A model generated the notes under the pieces. The model made no database searches. It had not been told where the DNA came from and was given only the letters and a program-made list of their open reading frames with translations. Positions 8,846 to 17,250 of a DNA stretch of 64,000 nucleotides are shown here, one piece after another. The stretch's first letter is position 1; each line of letters starts with the position of its first letter. Origin of the DNA: Pseudomonadota bacterium (GTDB taxonomy: Bacteria > Pseudomonadota > Gammaproteobacteria > Ga0077536); assembly GCA_016719885.1 (NCBI GenBank), contig JADJYF010000010.1, forward strand, positions 186,001 to 250,000. The letters are read 5' to 3'. Made by a program: the position numbers and the translations under genes.

Positions 8846-9522
8846 GGTGCGATGAGCAGCGTCGTGACTTCGCGCAGGTAGTCGAGCAGTTCGGTGCCCA
8901 TGTCGGCCGAGTAACGGCGGGCGTCATGGCTGGCGCACACGATGACGCCGTCCCAGCCCTGTCCGAGCAGCGGCATGACCACCGCCGAGCCTTTGAAGCT
9001 GGCATCGAAGGCCTCGCGCTGGTCGTCTTCCAGCACGCCGCAGGCCGAGCAGCGCGAGCCCAGCACCGGCGCGAACGCGCTGCGCGCCGCTGCGTCGGCG
9101 CCGACGAAGGGCGCGAGATGCTCGGACGCCGCCGAATCGGCAAAGATCAGGCATTCCACGCGCTCGGCGCCAAAATCGGCAATCAGTCCGCGTTCCAGGC
9201 ACGCGAAGATCGCCTGCGGCCCGACCGCGTTCATGAGGCTCAGCACCAGGGTGTGAATCTTGCGCGTCAGCTGCTCGTTGTGCCGCGCATGGCGGATGAG
9301 CTCGTCGAGCTGCTTCTTCTGGCGGGCATTCTCCTCGCGCAGTACCCCGACCTGGCGTTCGACCAGGGACACCGTCGCACCCGTTTCGTGGGGAATCGCG
9401 AGTTCGCGCAGCAGCTCGGGATGCTGCGCCAGGAAGCCCGGATGGCGCCGCAGGTAGTCGGCGACGTCGTCGGCGTCAACGGGCGCCGACGACGGCGTTT
9501 CCGGCTGGCTGGGCGAGGTCAT
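8818..9522 (-). CDS. DUF484 family protein (GAF-like)
   Basis: A 234-residue cytosolic protein of the DUF484 family, nearly always encoded between dapF and xerC. The N-terminal segment DDVADYLRRHPGFLAQHPELL is the family signature. It is followed by a coiled coil (about 60-90) and a GAF-like domain. Molecular function is not established. It overlaps dapF by 4 bases and xerC by 28, so it is certainly cotranscribed with both. Confidence 0.9.
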   Translation of the reverse strand: MTSPSQPETPSSAPVDADDVADYLRRHPGFLAQHPELLRELAIPHETGATVSLVERQVGVLREENARQKKQLDELIRHARHNEQLTRKIHTLVLSLMNAVGPQAIFACLERGLIADFGAERVECLIFADSAASEHLAPFVGADAAARSAFAPVLGSRCSACGVLEDDQREAFDASFKGSAVVMPLLGQGWDGVIVCASHDARRYSADMGTELLDYLREVTTLLIAPWVKRKTQV

Positions 9523-10352
9523 ATTTCCATGCTTCCTTCAAATACGAATGTGGCGGGGCCGGTCATCCACAGCGAATGCTCGCGCTGACCGTCCCAGGCG
9601 ATGGTGAGCTCGCCGCCGGCCAAGGACACGCGCACCGTGGCGTCGAGGCGGCGCCATCTTCGGCCGACCGCCACCGCCGCGCAAGCACCGGTGCCACAGG
9701 CCAGGGTCTCGCCGGCGCCGCGTTCGAACACCCGCAGGCGGATGTGATCGGGGCCCATGACCTGCATGAAGCCGACGTTGACGCGACGCGGGAACAGGAC
9801 GTGGTCCTGCAGCAGCGCGCCGAGCGCGGCGACCGGCGCGTCATCGCTGGACGCCACTTCGAACACCGCGTGGGGATTGCCCATCGATACCGCGCCGAAT
9901 TCCAGTGCCTGGCCGTCGAAGATCAAGCCGTAGCGCTCGGCCTCGGCGTCCACCGCGAGCGGAATGTCGGCCGGCGCGAAGCGCGGCGCGCCCATGTCGA
10001 CCCGCACCTGGCCATCGGCCAGGAGCGCCAGTTCGAACACCTCGCGGCCGATCTCGACCAGCACCTTGCCGGCCGCCGCTTCACCGCGCCGCTCGAGGTA
10101 GCGCGCCACGCAGCGCACGCCGTTACCGCAATGTTCGGCGCTCGAACCATCGGCGTTGTAGACACGGTAGCGCACCGCGGCGTCCGCCGAATCGGGGTTC
10201 TCGAGCGACAGCAGCTGGTCGCAGCCGATGCCGAAGCGACGATCGGCGAGCTGCGCAATCTGCGCCGGGCCGAGATTGAATTGACGCTCGCGTTGATCGA
10301 GCAGCACGAAATCGTTGCCGAGCCCGTGCATTTTGACGAAGGGGATCTTCAC
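9519..10352 (-). CDS. dapF: DapF, diaminopimelate epimerase
   Basis: A PLP-independent epimerase converting LL- to meso-diaminopimelate for lysine and peptidoglycan synthesis. It has 277 residues in two pseudo-symmetric halves. The two catalytic cysteines are visible in EHCGNGVRC (Cys75) and LACGTGACAA. The N-terminus MKIPFVKMHGLGNDFV is canonical. This gene heads the dapF-DUF484-xerC-hslVU-ubi run on the minus strand. Confidence 0.97.
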   Translation of the reverse strand: MKIPFVKMHGLGNDFVLLDQRERQFNLGPAQIAQLADRRFGIGCDQLLSLENPDSADAAVRYRVYNADGSSAEHCGNGVRCVARYLERRGEAAAGKVLVEIGREVFELALLADGQVRVDMGAPRFAPADIPLAVDAEAERYGLIFDGQALEFGAVSMGNPHAVFEVASSDDAPVAALGALLQDHVLFPRRVNVGFMQVMGPDHIRLRVFERGAGETLACGTGACAAVAVGRRWRRLDATVRVSLAGGELTIAWDGQREHSLWMTGPATFVFEGSMEI

Positions 10353-10388
10353 GTTCTTGTCTCGCCGACGGCGCCGTGCCGTGCGCGC

Positions 10389-11303
10389 TCAGTATAGCGC
10401 CTCGACCCGGTAACCCTGTCGTTCGAGCAGCTGCAACACGCCGCGCGGCCCGGGCAGATGCAAGGCGCCGACGGCGATGAAGGCATGACCGGCCGCGAGC
10501 AGCGGCGCCATGCGCTCGGCCATGCGCGCGTTACGCTCGTAGAGCAGCTTGTCCATGAAGGCCTGCTTGCCGGCGCTGTCATAGCGCTCCGCTTGTTCGA
10601 CCAGCGCCGCCAGGTCGCGCGCCACGTAGGCCTCGACCATCTCGTCGAGCTCGCGCTGGAAAGTCTCGTAGTGACAGGTCACTTCACGCAGCATGTCGAC
10701 CTGGTCGGCCTCCGGCACGTTTTCGAACACCGCGAGCTGTTCGTCGACGCTTTCCAGCCCCACCACCTGCTTGCCGGCGCCTTGCGCCGCGGCCATCAGC
10801 TCGAGATCCAGCGGCTGGGCGCCGCCGCCGGCCGGCATGCTGAGCGTGGTGAAGGCGGCCCACGGTTTCATGGTCTGGGCGAGGGTCGGCGGCACGCCGT
10901 AGTCACCGAGATGCCGCGCGACGCTCGCAAACAACGGCGCGCCCACCACCTCGGACAACTGGCGACCGTCGCCATAGAACATCGCGACACCGAGCTTGTG
11001 CATGGCCGGCGCGTCGAGCACCACTTCCAGCGCGAACACACGGGCGGCGTCGAACTGCGGCGCGGCCACCTCGCGCATGTGCATCACGCGCGGTTCGGCG
11101 ACGTGCATGGTGCCGAGCACGTAGCTGTCGCCCGCGGCGGCGCCACTGACCCGCCACAACAGGCCCTGGCCATGCACGATGGCGGCACGCTCGACGGGCG
11201 CCGCGCGCGCGAGCGGCGCGCATGCCAGCTCGTCGGCGGCGACCTCCGCCAGCCCTGCCCACAACAGCAGCGCGAGCGGCAGCAGGCGATCACGCCAGCA
11301 CAT
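10389..11303 (-). CDS. TraB/GumN-family secreted protein
   Basis: A 304-residue TraB/GumN family protein with a signal peptide (LLPLALLLWAGLAEVAAD). The family's paired motifs are present: GTMHVAEPRV near the start and AVGALHLPGPRGVLQLLERQGY at the end. Related proteins are putative metal-dependent proteases; the function of the bacterial ones is unclear. The ATG at 11303 is chosen because it sits directly before the signal peptide, giving a 14-base overlap with nagZ. A longer frame to 11420 is rejected. Confidence 0.85.
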   Translation of the reverse strand: MCWRDRLLPLALLLWAGLAEVAADELACAPLARAAPVERAAIVHGQGLLWRVSGAAAGDSYVLGTMHVAEPRVMHMREVAAPQFDAARVFALEVVLDAPAMHKLGVAMFYGDGRQLSEVVGAPLFASVARHLGDYGVPPTLAQTMKPWAAFTTLSMPAGGGAQPLDLELMAAAQGAGKQVVGLESVDEQLAVFENVPEADQVDMLREVTCHYETFQRELDEMVEAYVARDLAALVEQAERYDSAGKQAFMDKLLYERNARMAERMAPLLAAGHAFIAVGALHLPGPRGVLQLLERQGYRVEALY

Positions 11304-12351
11304 TGTTGTCGCCGAGATCGAATTCCGGATCGGGATCGAGACTACGCACGCGCGCGACGGTCGCCTGCCAGTCGGCGTCGGTCTGCAACTCGGTGAGTGC
11401 CGGTGGCGCGCCACGACCATGCATGCGCATGAGGCGCACCTGGGTTTGCGGATAGGGCTCGACCGGCAGGCTGTCGATGACCTCGATGGCGCCCGCGCGG
11501 TGGTTGCATATCAACAGCACGTCGCAGCCGGCGGCCAGCGCCTGGCGCGCGCGTTCGGCATAGCTCGCGCCGAGATCGGCGCCGGCCATGCTGAGGTCGT
11601 CGCTGAACACCGCGCCGGTGAAGCCCATGTCCTTGCGCAACACGTCCTTGATCCAGTACGACGAGTAGCCGGCCACCGCGCGGTCGACCTTGGGATAGAG
11701 CACGTGCGCGGTCATGATGCCTTCGATGCCGGCCGCCACCGCCGCGCGGAACGGCACGAGATCATGCTGTTCGAGATCGAAAAAATCGCGCTCGTCGACC
11801 GGTAGCTCGTGATGCGAATCGGCCGCCACGCAGCCGTGCCCCGGGAAATGCTTGCCGACCGCCGCCATGCCGACGCGATGCAGGGCCGCGATGTAGGTCC
11901 GCGCCAGCCTTGCCACCACCGGCGGCGAGGCGCTGAACGCGCGGTCGCCGATCACCGCGCTGCGCGGCGTGAACAGGTCCAGCACCGGCGCGAAACTGAA
12001 ATCGACGCCGACCGCGCGCAATTCGCTGGCCATCAGCCACGCGCAATCGGCGGCGCGCGCCAGCGCGGCCTTGGCATCGCGTTCGTGCAGCTCGCCGAGG
12101 CGCGCGAGCGGCGGCAAGGCCGAGAACCCGTCGCGGAAGCGCTGCACGCGCCCGCCCTCCTGGTCGACCGCGATCACGAGCTTGGGCTCGCGCAGGGCGT
12201 GGATGGACTGGGTCAGCGCCTGCACCTGCGCCGGGTTCTCGTAATTGCGCGCGAACAGGATCACGCCGCCGACCAGCGGATGGCGCAGCAATTCGCGGTC
12301 GGCCGGCGTCAGCGACGTGCCGTCGATATCGATCATCAAGGGTCCGAGCAT
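11290..12351 (-). CDS. nagZ: NagZ, beta-N-acetylhexosaminidase
   Basis: A cytosolic family GH3 glucosaminidase that cleaves GlcNAc from anhydroMurNAc-peptides during peptidoglycan recycling. It has 353 residues, close to the family norm. The KHFPGHG signature, the DQEGGRVQRFRDGFS segment, the flexible His loop (DSHHELPVDER) and the catalytic Asp in FSDDLSM are all present. The start MLGPLMIDIDGTSL at 12351 matches known NagZ N-termini. Permease genes downstream on the same strand may connect it to murein-peptide uptake. Confidence 0.95.
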   Translation of the reverse strand: MLGPLMIDIDGTSLTPADRELLRHPLVGGVILFARNYENPAQVQALTQSIHALREPKLVIAVDQEGGRVQRFRDGFSALPPLARLGELHERDAKAALARAADCAWLMASELRAVGVDFSFAPVLDLFTPRSAVIGDRAFSASPPVVARLARTYIAALHRVGMAAVGKHFPGHGCVAADSHHELPVDERDFFDLEQHDLVPFRAAVAAGIEGIMTAHVLYPKVDRAVAGYSSYWIKDVLRKDMGFTGAVFSDDLSMAGADLGASYAERARQALAAGCDVLLICNHRAGAIEVIDSLPVEPYPQTQVRLMRMHGRGAPPALTELQTDADWQATVARVRSLDPDPEFDLGDNNVLA

Positions 12352-12420
12352 GGCTGTGGTCCGGCGCTGGGTGCGTTGGCAGGTTGGCGAGGGGGGCAAG
12401 TGTAACGCGACGCGCGGCGG

Positions 12421-13218
12421 CTAATGACGTTGCGGCGCGAGGCGGTCGCGCAATCCGTCGCCGAGCAGGTTGATGGCCACCACCAAGCTGGCGAGGGCCA
12501 GGCCCGGCGCGATCACCAGGTGCGGCGCGACCAGCACGTAGCGCGCACCGTCGCGAATCATGCTGCCCCACGAGGGCGTGGGCGGCTGCACGCCGAGGCC
12601 GAGAAACGACAGGCCGGCTTCGGCCACGATCACCGCGGCCGCGGCAAAGCTCGCTTCGACGATGAGCGGGCCGGCCACCAGCGGCAGCACATGGCGCAGC
12701 ACGATGCGCAGCGGCGTGACGCCCAGCGCGTGGGCCACCTGCACATGATCACCTTGCTTGACGCTCAAGGTCTGGGCGCGCGCCAGGCGCGCGAAGCCCA
12801 CCCAGCCGACCGCGCTCAGCGCAATCATCACGTTGGCGATGCCGGGCCCGAGCACGCCGGCCAGCGCAATGGCGAGCAGGATGCCGGGAAAAGCCAGGAA
12901 CACGTCGGTCACGCGCAGCACCAGCGCGTCGACCAGGCCGCCCCACCACGCCGCCAACAGGCCGAGGGCGGTGCCGAGCAGCGCGGTGACCGCCACCACC
13001 ACGCTCGCCACCTCCAGCGAGACCCGCGCGCCGGCGGCGAGACGCGCCAGCACCGAACGGCCGAGATCGTCGCGGCCCAGCAGCGCGTCGGCGCCGGGCG
13101 GCGCGAGTATGCCCGGCAGCGAGACGAGGTCCGCGGCCGGCGGCCACAGGCTGCACAGCACCGCCACCAGCAGCCAGCCGGTGGCGATGAGGCAGGCCAG
13201 GCGCAGCCCGATATTCAT
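12421..13218 (-). CDS. Opp/Dpp-type ABC transporter permease (DppC-like)
   Basis: The second permease of a peptide/nickel-type ABC importer: 265 residues with about six transmembrane helices. The EAA loop is ARAQTLSVKQGDHVQVAHALGV and the C-terminal signature AGLSFLGLGVQPPTPSWGSM is typical of DppC/OppC. The ATG at 13218 overlaps the stop of the first permease by 4 bases. The frame is open far upstream, but that part is only a shadow of the neighbour. No cognate ATPase gene is present in the window. Substrate unknown; peptides are likely from family and context. Confidence 0.9.
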   Translation of the reverse strand: MNIGLRLACLIATGWLLVAVLCSLWPPAADLVSLPGILAPPGADALLGRDDLGRSVLARLAAGARVSLEVASVVVAVTALLGTALGLLAAWWGGLVDALVLRVTDVFLAFPGILLAIALAGVLGPGIANVMIALSAVGWVGFARLARAQTLSVKQGDHVQVAHALGVTPLRIVLRHVLPLVAGPLIVEASFAAAAVIVAEAGLSFLGLGVQPPTPSWGSMIRDGARYVLVAPHLVIAPGLALASLVVAINLLGDGLRDRLAPQRH

Positions 13219-14144
13219 GATGCGCTGGCGATGCGCGGATCGAGGCGCGGGTAGGCGAAGTCGACCAGGGTGTTGAGCACGATGTAGGTCAGCGCAATCA
13301 GCAGCACCGCGCCCTGCACCACCGGGTAATCGCGGCGCGCGATGGCATCGACCAAGAGCTGGCCGAGGCCCGGCCAGTTGAACACCGTCTCGGTCACCAC
13401 CGCGCCGCCCAGCAGCGCGCCGAGCTGCAAGGCCAGCACCGTCACCACCGGCAGCGCCGCGTTGCGACACACGTGCCCGAGCACCACCGCCCGTTCGCCG
13501 AGACCGCGTGCGCGCGCCGCCTGCACATGCGGCAGCCGCAGGGCGTCGAGCATGGCGGCGCGGGTCATGCGCGTCAGCACCGCCGCCAGGCCGCTGGCCA
13601 GGGTCACGGCGGGCAGCACCAGGCCGGCGCCGTGTTCGGCACCGCCGACCGGCAGCCAGCGCAGCTGCACGGCGAAGGCGATGATCAGCAGTGGCCCCAG
13701 CACGAAGCTCGGCAAGGACATGCCGAGTACCGCCACCACGCTGGCGACGCTGTCCCAGGCCCGGCCGACACGCAACGCGGCCAGCACGCCCAGCGGCACG
13801 CCGACCGCCACCGCCAGCAGCAGCGCGGCGACGGCCAGCAGCGCGGTGTAGACGAAATGCGCGCTCAGCAATTCCAGCACCGGCACGCCGCTGACCAGCG
13901 ACACGCCGAGGTCGCCGTGCAGCACGCCGCGCACGAAGTGCCACCATTGTTCGAGCAAGGGCAGGTCGAGACCCAGGCGATTGCGCAGCGCGAGCCTGTC
14001 GGCGGCCGCCGCGTATTCGCCCAGCATCACGTCGACCGGATCGCCGGGCACGCAATGGAGCAGCAGGAAAACCATGGACGACACGCCGAGCGCGACGCCC
14101 GCCGCGCCCGCGAGTCGCGATACGAGGATGCGTAGCTCGAACAT
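13215..14144 (-). CDS. Opp/Dpp-type ABC transporter permease (DppB-like)
   Basis: The first permease of the pair, 309 residues. The N-terminal FELRILVSRLAGAAGVALGV helix, the VFLLLHCVPGDPVDVMLG motif and the terminal TLVDFAYPRLDPRI tail are diagnostic for DppB/OppB. The EAA loop is LPHVQAARARGLGERAVVLGHV. The start at 14144 (MFELRILV) is chosen over an upstream ATG at 14237 that has no family similarity. It is divergent from the membrane protein at 14231. Confidence 0.9.
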   Translation of the reverse strand: MFELRILVSRLAGAAGVALGVSSMVFLLLHCVPGDPVDVMLGEYAAAADRLALRNRLGLDLPLLEQWWHFVRGVLHGDLGVSLVSGVPVLELLSAHFVYTALLAVAALLLAVAVGVPLGVLAALRVGRAWDSVASVVAVLGMSLPSFVLGPLLIIAFAVQLRWLPVGGAEHGAGLVLPAVTLASGLAAVLTRMTRAAMLDALRLPHVQAARARGLGERAVVLGHVCRNAALPVVTVLALQLGALLGGAVVTETVFNWPGLGQLLVDAIARRDYPVVQGAVLLIALTYIVLNTLVDFAYPRLDPRIASAS

Positions 14145-14230
14145 AGGCGCGCCTACTGTAGCGTCCGCGCGCGATGCTCGCGAGCCGTGGCGGCGTCGTG
14201 GCCACGCATCGCTCGTGTAGAATCCCGACC

Positions 14231-14761
14231 GTGGCACGCTTCGAATTCCATCAGGATCCCCCGCCGCCGGAAGGCATCGAAAGAGCCGAGCGCGTGCTCA
14301 ACCTGGTGGTGCGCTGCTTCGGCCTGGTGCTGATGGTGGTGGGATTGATCGTGGCGCTCAGCGTGATCTTCAGCGCCTGGTCGCTGTACCGCTCGCCAAC
14401 CCACATCGAAAGCTTCGCGCAGGCGGTCGAACAGGGTTCACATCTCGATTTGACCTTGGCGAACGCCACCCAGAAAGGCCAGTTGCAGCTGGACACCAGT
14501 GACCGCGCCGGCATCGTGCCGCTCGCGCGTGCCGCCGAGCCCACACCGAACGCGCCGCCCACCAGTTTTCGTTTCTCTTATTTCATGGCCTGGCTGCTGG
14601 CCATCCTGCTGCTGTTGCTGATCGGGCGCCTCGCCATCGCGGCGGTGCGCACCGGCGGCGAGCTCGCGCTCTACGACGTGCAGGTGAAAAAGCTGGCGCG
14701 GGCGCTGCTCGATGAGCGCACGCGCGCGCTGCGGAATGACCCTGGAATGCGTGCGAATTAA
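14231..14761 (+). CDS. Small two-helix membrane protein, unrecognised
   Basis: A 176-residue protein with two hydrophobic helices (about residues 27-50 and 117-137) separated by a soluble segment of about 65 residues. A cytosolic tail ends in NDPGMRAN. I do not recognise the family. GTG at 14231 is preferred to the ATG at 14174 because the added residues are non-conserved in character and a TAGAAT hexamer lies 7 bases upstream, implying a leaderless or near-leaderless mRNA. The stop codon TAA and last codons lie inside a REP palindrome (14751-14768), so the C-terminus was set by the repeat. It converges on, and overlaps, the gene at 14583-15830. Confidence 0.7.
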   Translation: MARFEFHQDPPPPEGIERAERVLNLVVRCFGLVLMVVGLIVALSVIFSAWSLYRSPTHIESFAQAVEQGSHLDLTLANATQKGQLQLDTSDRAGIVPLARAAEPTPNAPPTSFRFSYFMAWLLAILLLLLIGRLAIAAVRTGGELALYDVQVKKLARALLDERTRALRNDPGMRAN

Positions 14762-15830
14762 TTCGCACCACCGGGGGAGCCGCCGCGGCATTGAGCCTCA
14801 AAGCCCGCCCCCGCATCGAACCGTGGTCGTCGACCTTGGGAGGCGACTCGGTGCCGGCCTGACGCACTTCGGGTGACCCGGGCATCACGCACGCAGCCGC
14901 ATCCAGCACCGCGCGTGAATAGAGCTCACCGTAATAATTCTTGGTGCCGGTGCGCATGACCGGCACCAGGCCAATCTTGTAAGAGGCCTGCAACAGGCCC
15001 ATGCCGTCCTTCAAGCCGTCACCCATCATGAGATCCATGCGGATGTTGGCGTTCAGCACCTGGTCGTAGGGCCCCCACAGGCGCGGCGCCGAGAACGGCC
15101 CGCCGCCCGCCAGCACGTCCAGGATCACCGCGCCGCGACCGGCGTGGTAACCGAGCGCGGCAAAGCCCTCGCCCTCGTAGTAGCTGAAGGTCTGCTCGCC
15201 GCAGGCGGTGGGCAGGGTGTAATCGTAGCGATCGATGAAGCTGTCGATGTATTCGCTCGGCATCTGGATGCCGCGTGTGCGAACGCGATGCTTCTCGCCC
15301 TTGGCGCGCACTTCGTTGGCGATGCCGAGGATCAATTCCACCGAGCCATGGGGCTTGGAGACGAAACGCTTGCCGGCTTCGATGAGATAGGCGCGATCGG
15401 TGGTCACGCGTTCGCCGATGACGTCGATGGTCGGCACCACGCTCACGTCGTTGTCGCGCAGGCTGCCTTCATCGGCGTGTACGCCCTGGCCGAGCAGGCT
15501 GGCGGCGAACATCAGGATCGGGGCGAGGCGGCGCCGTTCGTCGCGGCAGCTCAGCTCGCGCTTGCGACGGTCTTCCTTGAGCGCAAAGCCGTGGCGCTGG
15601 GCATAGGCGCAGAGCTTGCGGAACATGTCGATGCTCTCCTGTTTCAGGCCGCGGCGGTGCACCAGTGTGCGCACGCCATCGATGAAACAGGGATGGACGG
15701 TGGTCAGGTATTCGAGCGGCGTGCCGCGTACCGCGCGGGCAAGGCCCGGGCTCGGGGGCGGCACATCGCCATTCGCGCTCCTTCGCGTCGATGACATGGA
15801 CGGGGACAGGGAAGCGGGACTGGCTTGCAT
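14583..15830 (-). CDS. Hypothetical protein, unrecognised
   Basis: A 415-residue open frame with no family I can recognise. Its middle part (about residues 85-330) is compositionally convincing protein: a hydrophobic stretch LAPILMFAASLLGQGVHAD that may be a membrane or internal signal segment, then a soluble domain with many Tyr, Gly and acidic residues (CGEQTFSYYEGEGFAALGY). The last 85 or so residues are Arg/Ala-rich, pass through the REP palindrome and run 179 bases antisense to the convergent gene. That tail is probably an extension after loss of the original stop. The start is uncertain. It follows the DUF3106-like gene by 128 bases that show no clear feature. Confidence 0.55.
   Translation of the reverse strand: MQASPASLSPSMSSTRRSANGDVPPPSPGLARAVRGTPLEYLTTVHPCFIDGVRTLVHRRGLKQESIDMFRKLCAYAQRHGFALKEDRRKRELSCRDERRRLAPILMFAASLLGQGVHADEGSLRDNDVSVVPTIDVIGERVTTDRAYLIEAGKRFVSKPHGSVELILGIANEVRAKGEKHRVRTRGIQMPSEYIDSFIDRYDYTLPTACGEQTFSYYEGEGFAALGYHAGRGAVILDVLAGGGPFSAPRLWGPYDQVLNANIRMDLMMGDGLKDGMGLLQASYKIGLVPVMRTGTKNYYGELYSRAVLDAAACVMPGSPEVRQAGTESPPKVDDHGSMRGRALRLNAAAAPPVVRINSHAFQGHSAARACAHRAAPAPAFSPARRRARARRRCAPPRWRGARSATAAGWPAARP
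14751..14768. repeat. Solitary REP palindrome, family A
   Basis: GTGCGAATTAATTCGCAC is a fully self-complementary variant of the family A REP: the same 8-bp stem with TA in place of the usual TC/GA loop. No GTAG tetranucleotide or partner unit is visible, so this is a decayed or half element. It overlaps the 3' ends of two convergent reading frames. Confidence 0.75.
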
Positions 15831-15958
15831 AGGGTGACTCCGGCCTGGGCGAGGCGCACGGTTTTTAGTGCTTGCGTGCCTTGTGTCGGCTGCTGTCAGG
15901 CGGACTTGATGCGCGGGTTCACATTTCGTGACACAGGTCCGCCGATGGCGGGTGGCGC

Positions 15959-16765
15959 TCAGCGCGCGGTGGCGGAGGCAGGCGTGGCGGCCGGGGCGCG
16001 GTTGTGGTCGATGGCGTTGCTCAAGACGTCGGACTCTATATCGCCGTCGCGCATCACGCGCTCGACGTGCTCGGCGGCGATGCCGTGGGAGGCGATACCT
16101 TCCTTGATGGTGTCGACCGACAGGTTGCCGCGACCGAGGGCATCCTTGACCGCATTGGCATCGAGTTTGCCGCTGGCCAGGCCACGCGCGAGGTCCGCCT
16201 TGGAAATGCTGCCGTCGTCCAGCGCCGCCTGCAGGCGCAGCTCTTCCTCGTCATCGGCGTTGTGCACGTAACGATCGACCAGCAACAAGCGTTGCGGCCC
16301 GGACAGGCTGCTCCAGCGTGACAACAGCGCGCGACGCTCGTTGATGCTCAAGCCCGGCAGGTCACGCAGCGCGCGGCGCAGTCGCAAGCTGTGGGCGGAC
16401 AGTGCGGCTTCGGCCGACGACAGGTTGCGGCGGCGGCGCGACGACTTGTAGGTGCTACGGGTCTTGTCGGCGCTCTTGTCCGCCGGGCGCGCGGCACTGG
16501 CCGTGCCCGGCGCCGGCCTGGCCTTCATGCTTTGCACGTCGGCGCGCGCCAGCAGCTTGCGGCGCGCGGCGAGATCGAGCGTGGCCCAGTGCTTGGCGTA
16601 GCCCGACAGGATGTATTGCTGTTCGCCGCTGAGGCTCGCCCAGTTCAAGGCCGCGTCGGCGGCCAGCGCGCTGCCCGCGCACAGCGCCACGGCGCACAGC
16701 ACCAGGCAACGCGATGTACGCACGAATATCCGGGGTAGGCCGCAATGGCGTTCGGACATGCTCAT
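15959..16765 (-). CDS. DUF3106-like secreted protein
   Basis: A 268-residue protein with an N-terminal signal segment (CLVLCAVALCAGSALAAD). It then has short helical units resembling DUF3106: LSGEQQYILSGYAKHWATLDLAARRKLLARA, and later LSINERRALLSRWSSLSGPQRLLLVDRY. A basic linker (SSRRRRN) separates the two. The C-terminal third is a run of acidic/helical repeats (DGSISKADLARGL ASGKLDANAVKDAL GRGNLSVDTIKEGI), about 14 residues each. Start at 16765 overlaps the L,D-transpeptidase stop by 4 bases; a Met two codons later is also possible. Function unknown. Confidence 0.7.
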   Translation of the reverse strand: MSMSERHCGLPRIFVRTSRCLVLCAVALCAGSALAADAALNWASLSGEQQYILSGYAKHWATLDLAARRKLLARADVQSMKARPAPGTASAARPADKSADKTRSTYKSSRRRRNLSSAEAALSAHSLRLRRALRDLPGLSINERRALLSRWSSLSGPQRLLLVDRYVHNADDEEELRLQAALDDGSISKADLARGLASGKLDANAVKDALGRGNLSVDTIKEGIASHGIAAEHVERVMRDGDIESDVLSNAIDHNRAPAATPASATAR

Positions 16766-17250
16766 GCCCTGATGTCGACCAGCGTACCGACCGACACCGC
16801 GTCGAATAATTCCACGATATCGGCATTGCGCATGCGGATGCAGCCGCGCGAGCCGGGCACGCCGAGTCGGGTACTGTCGGGCGTGCCGTGGATGTAGATG
16901 TAACGCGCCTTGGAGTCGCGTTCGCCGCCGGAGTTGTAACCGTGGTCGCGACCGGCCAGCCACAGGATGCGGGTCAGGATCCAGTCACGGCCGGGATGGC
17001 GCGCGGCCAGTTCCGCGTCATGGATCTCACCGGTGGCGCGACGCGCGACGAATACCGTGCCGGGTGCGCTGCCGGCGCCGATCTTCTCGGCGATTTCGTG
17101 GGCGCCGCGCGGCGTGCGCTCGCTGTCCATCATTTCCCCGGCGCCGTTGCGCGCGGTCGAGACCGTATAGCACTTCAGTTCGCGGCCTTCGTGGAAGCAG
17201 CGCAGCGTCTGGCGCGCGATGTCGATTTCCAATCGGTCAACGGCGCGCAT
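16762..17250 (-). CDS. L,D-transpeptidase (YkuD domain)
   Basis: A 162-residue YkuD-domain protein with the catalytic signature HGTPDSTRLGVPGSRGCIRM, where Cys is the nucleophile and His/Gly/Arg flank it. There is no signal peptide on this start, which is unusual for an enzyme acting on periplasmic peptidoglycan; a longer N-terminus is not available without overlapping the upstream gene further. It overlaps the binding-protein gene by 14 bases and the DUF3106-like gene by 4, so the three form a transcription unit. It may cross-link or edit peptidoglycan, or act on a cytosolic murein peptide. Confidence 0.88.
   Translation of the reverse strand: MRAVDRLEIDIARQTLRCFHEGRELKCYTVSTARNGAGEMMDSERTPRGAHEIAEKIGAGSAPGTVFVARRATGEIHDAELAARHPGRDWILTRILWLAGRDHGYNSGGERDSKARYIYIHGTPDSTRLGVPGSRGCIRMRNADIVELFDAVSVGTLVDIRA

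Noticed and set aside
12421..14205. 594-codon minus-strand frame across both permeases
   Set aside because: Only its C-terminal 265 codons are real (DppC-like). The N-terminal part is an out-of-frame shadow of the DppB-like gene, not a fusion.
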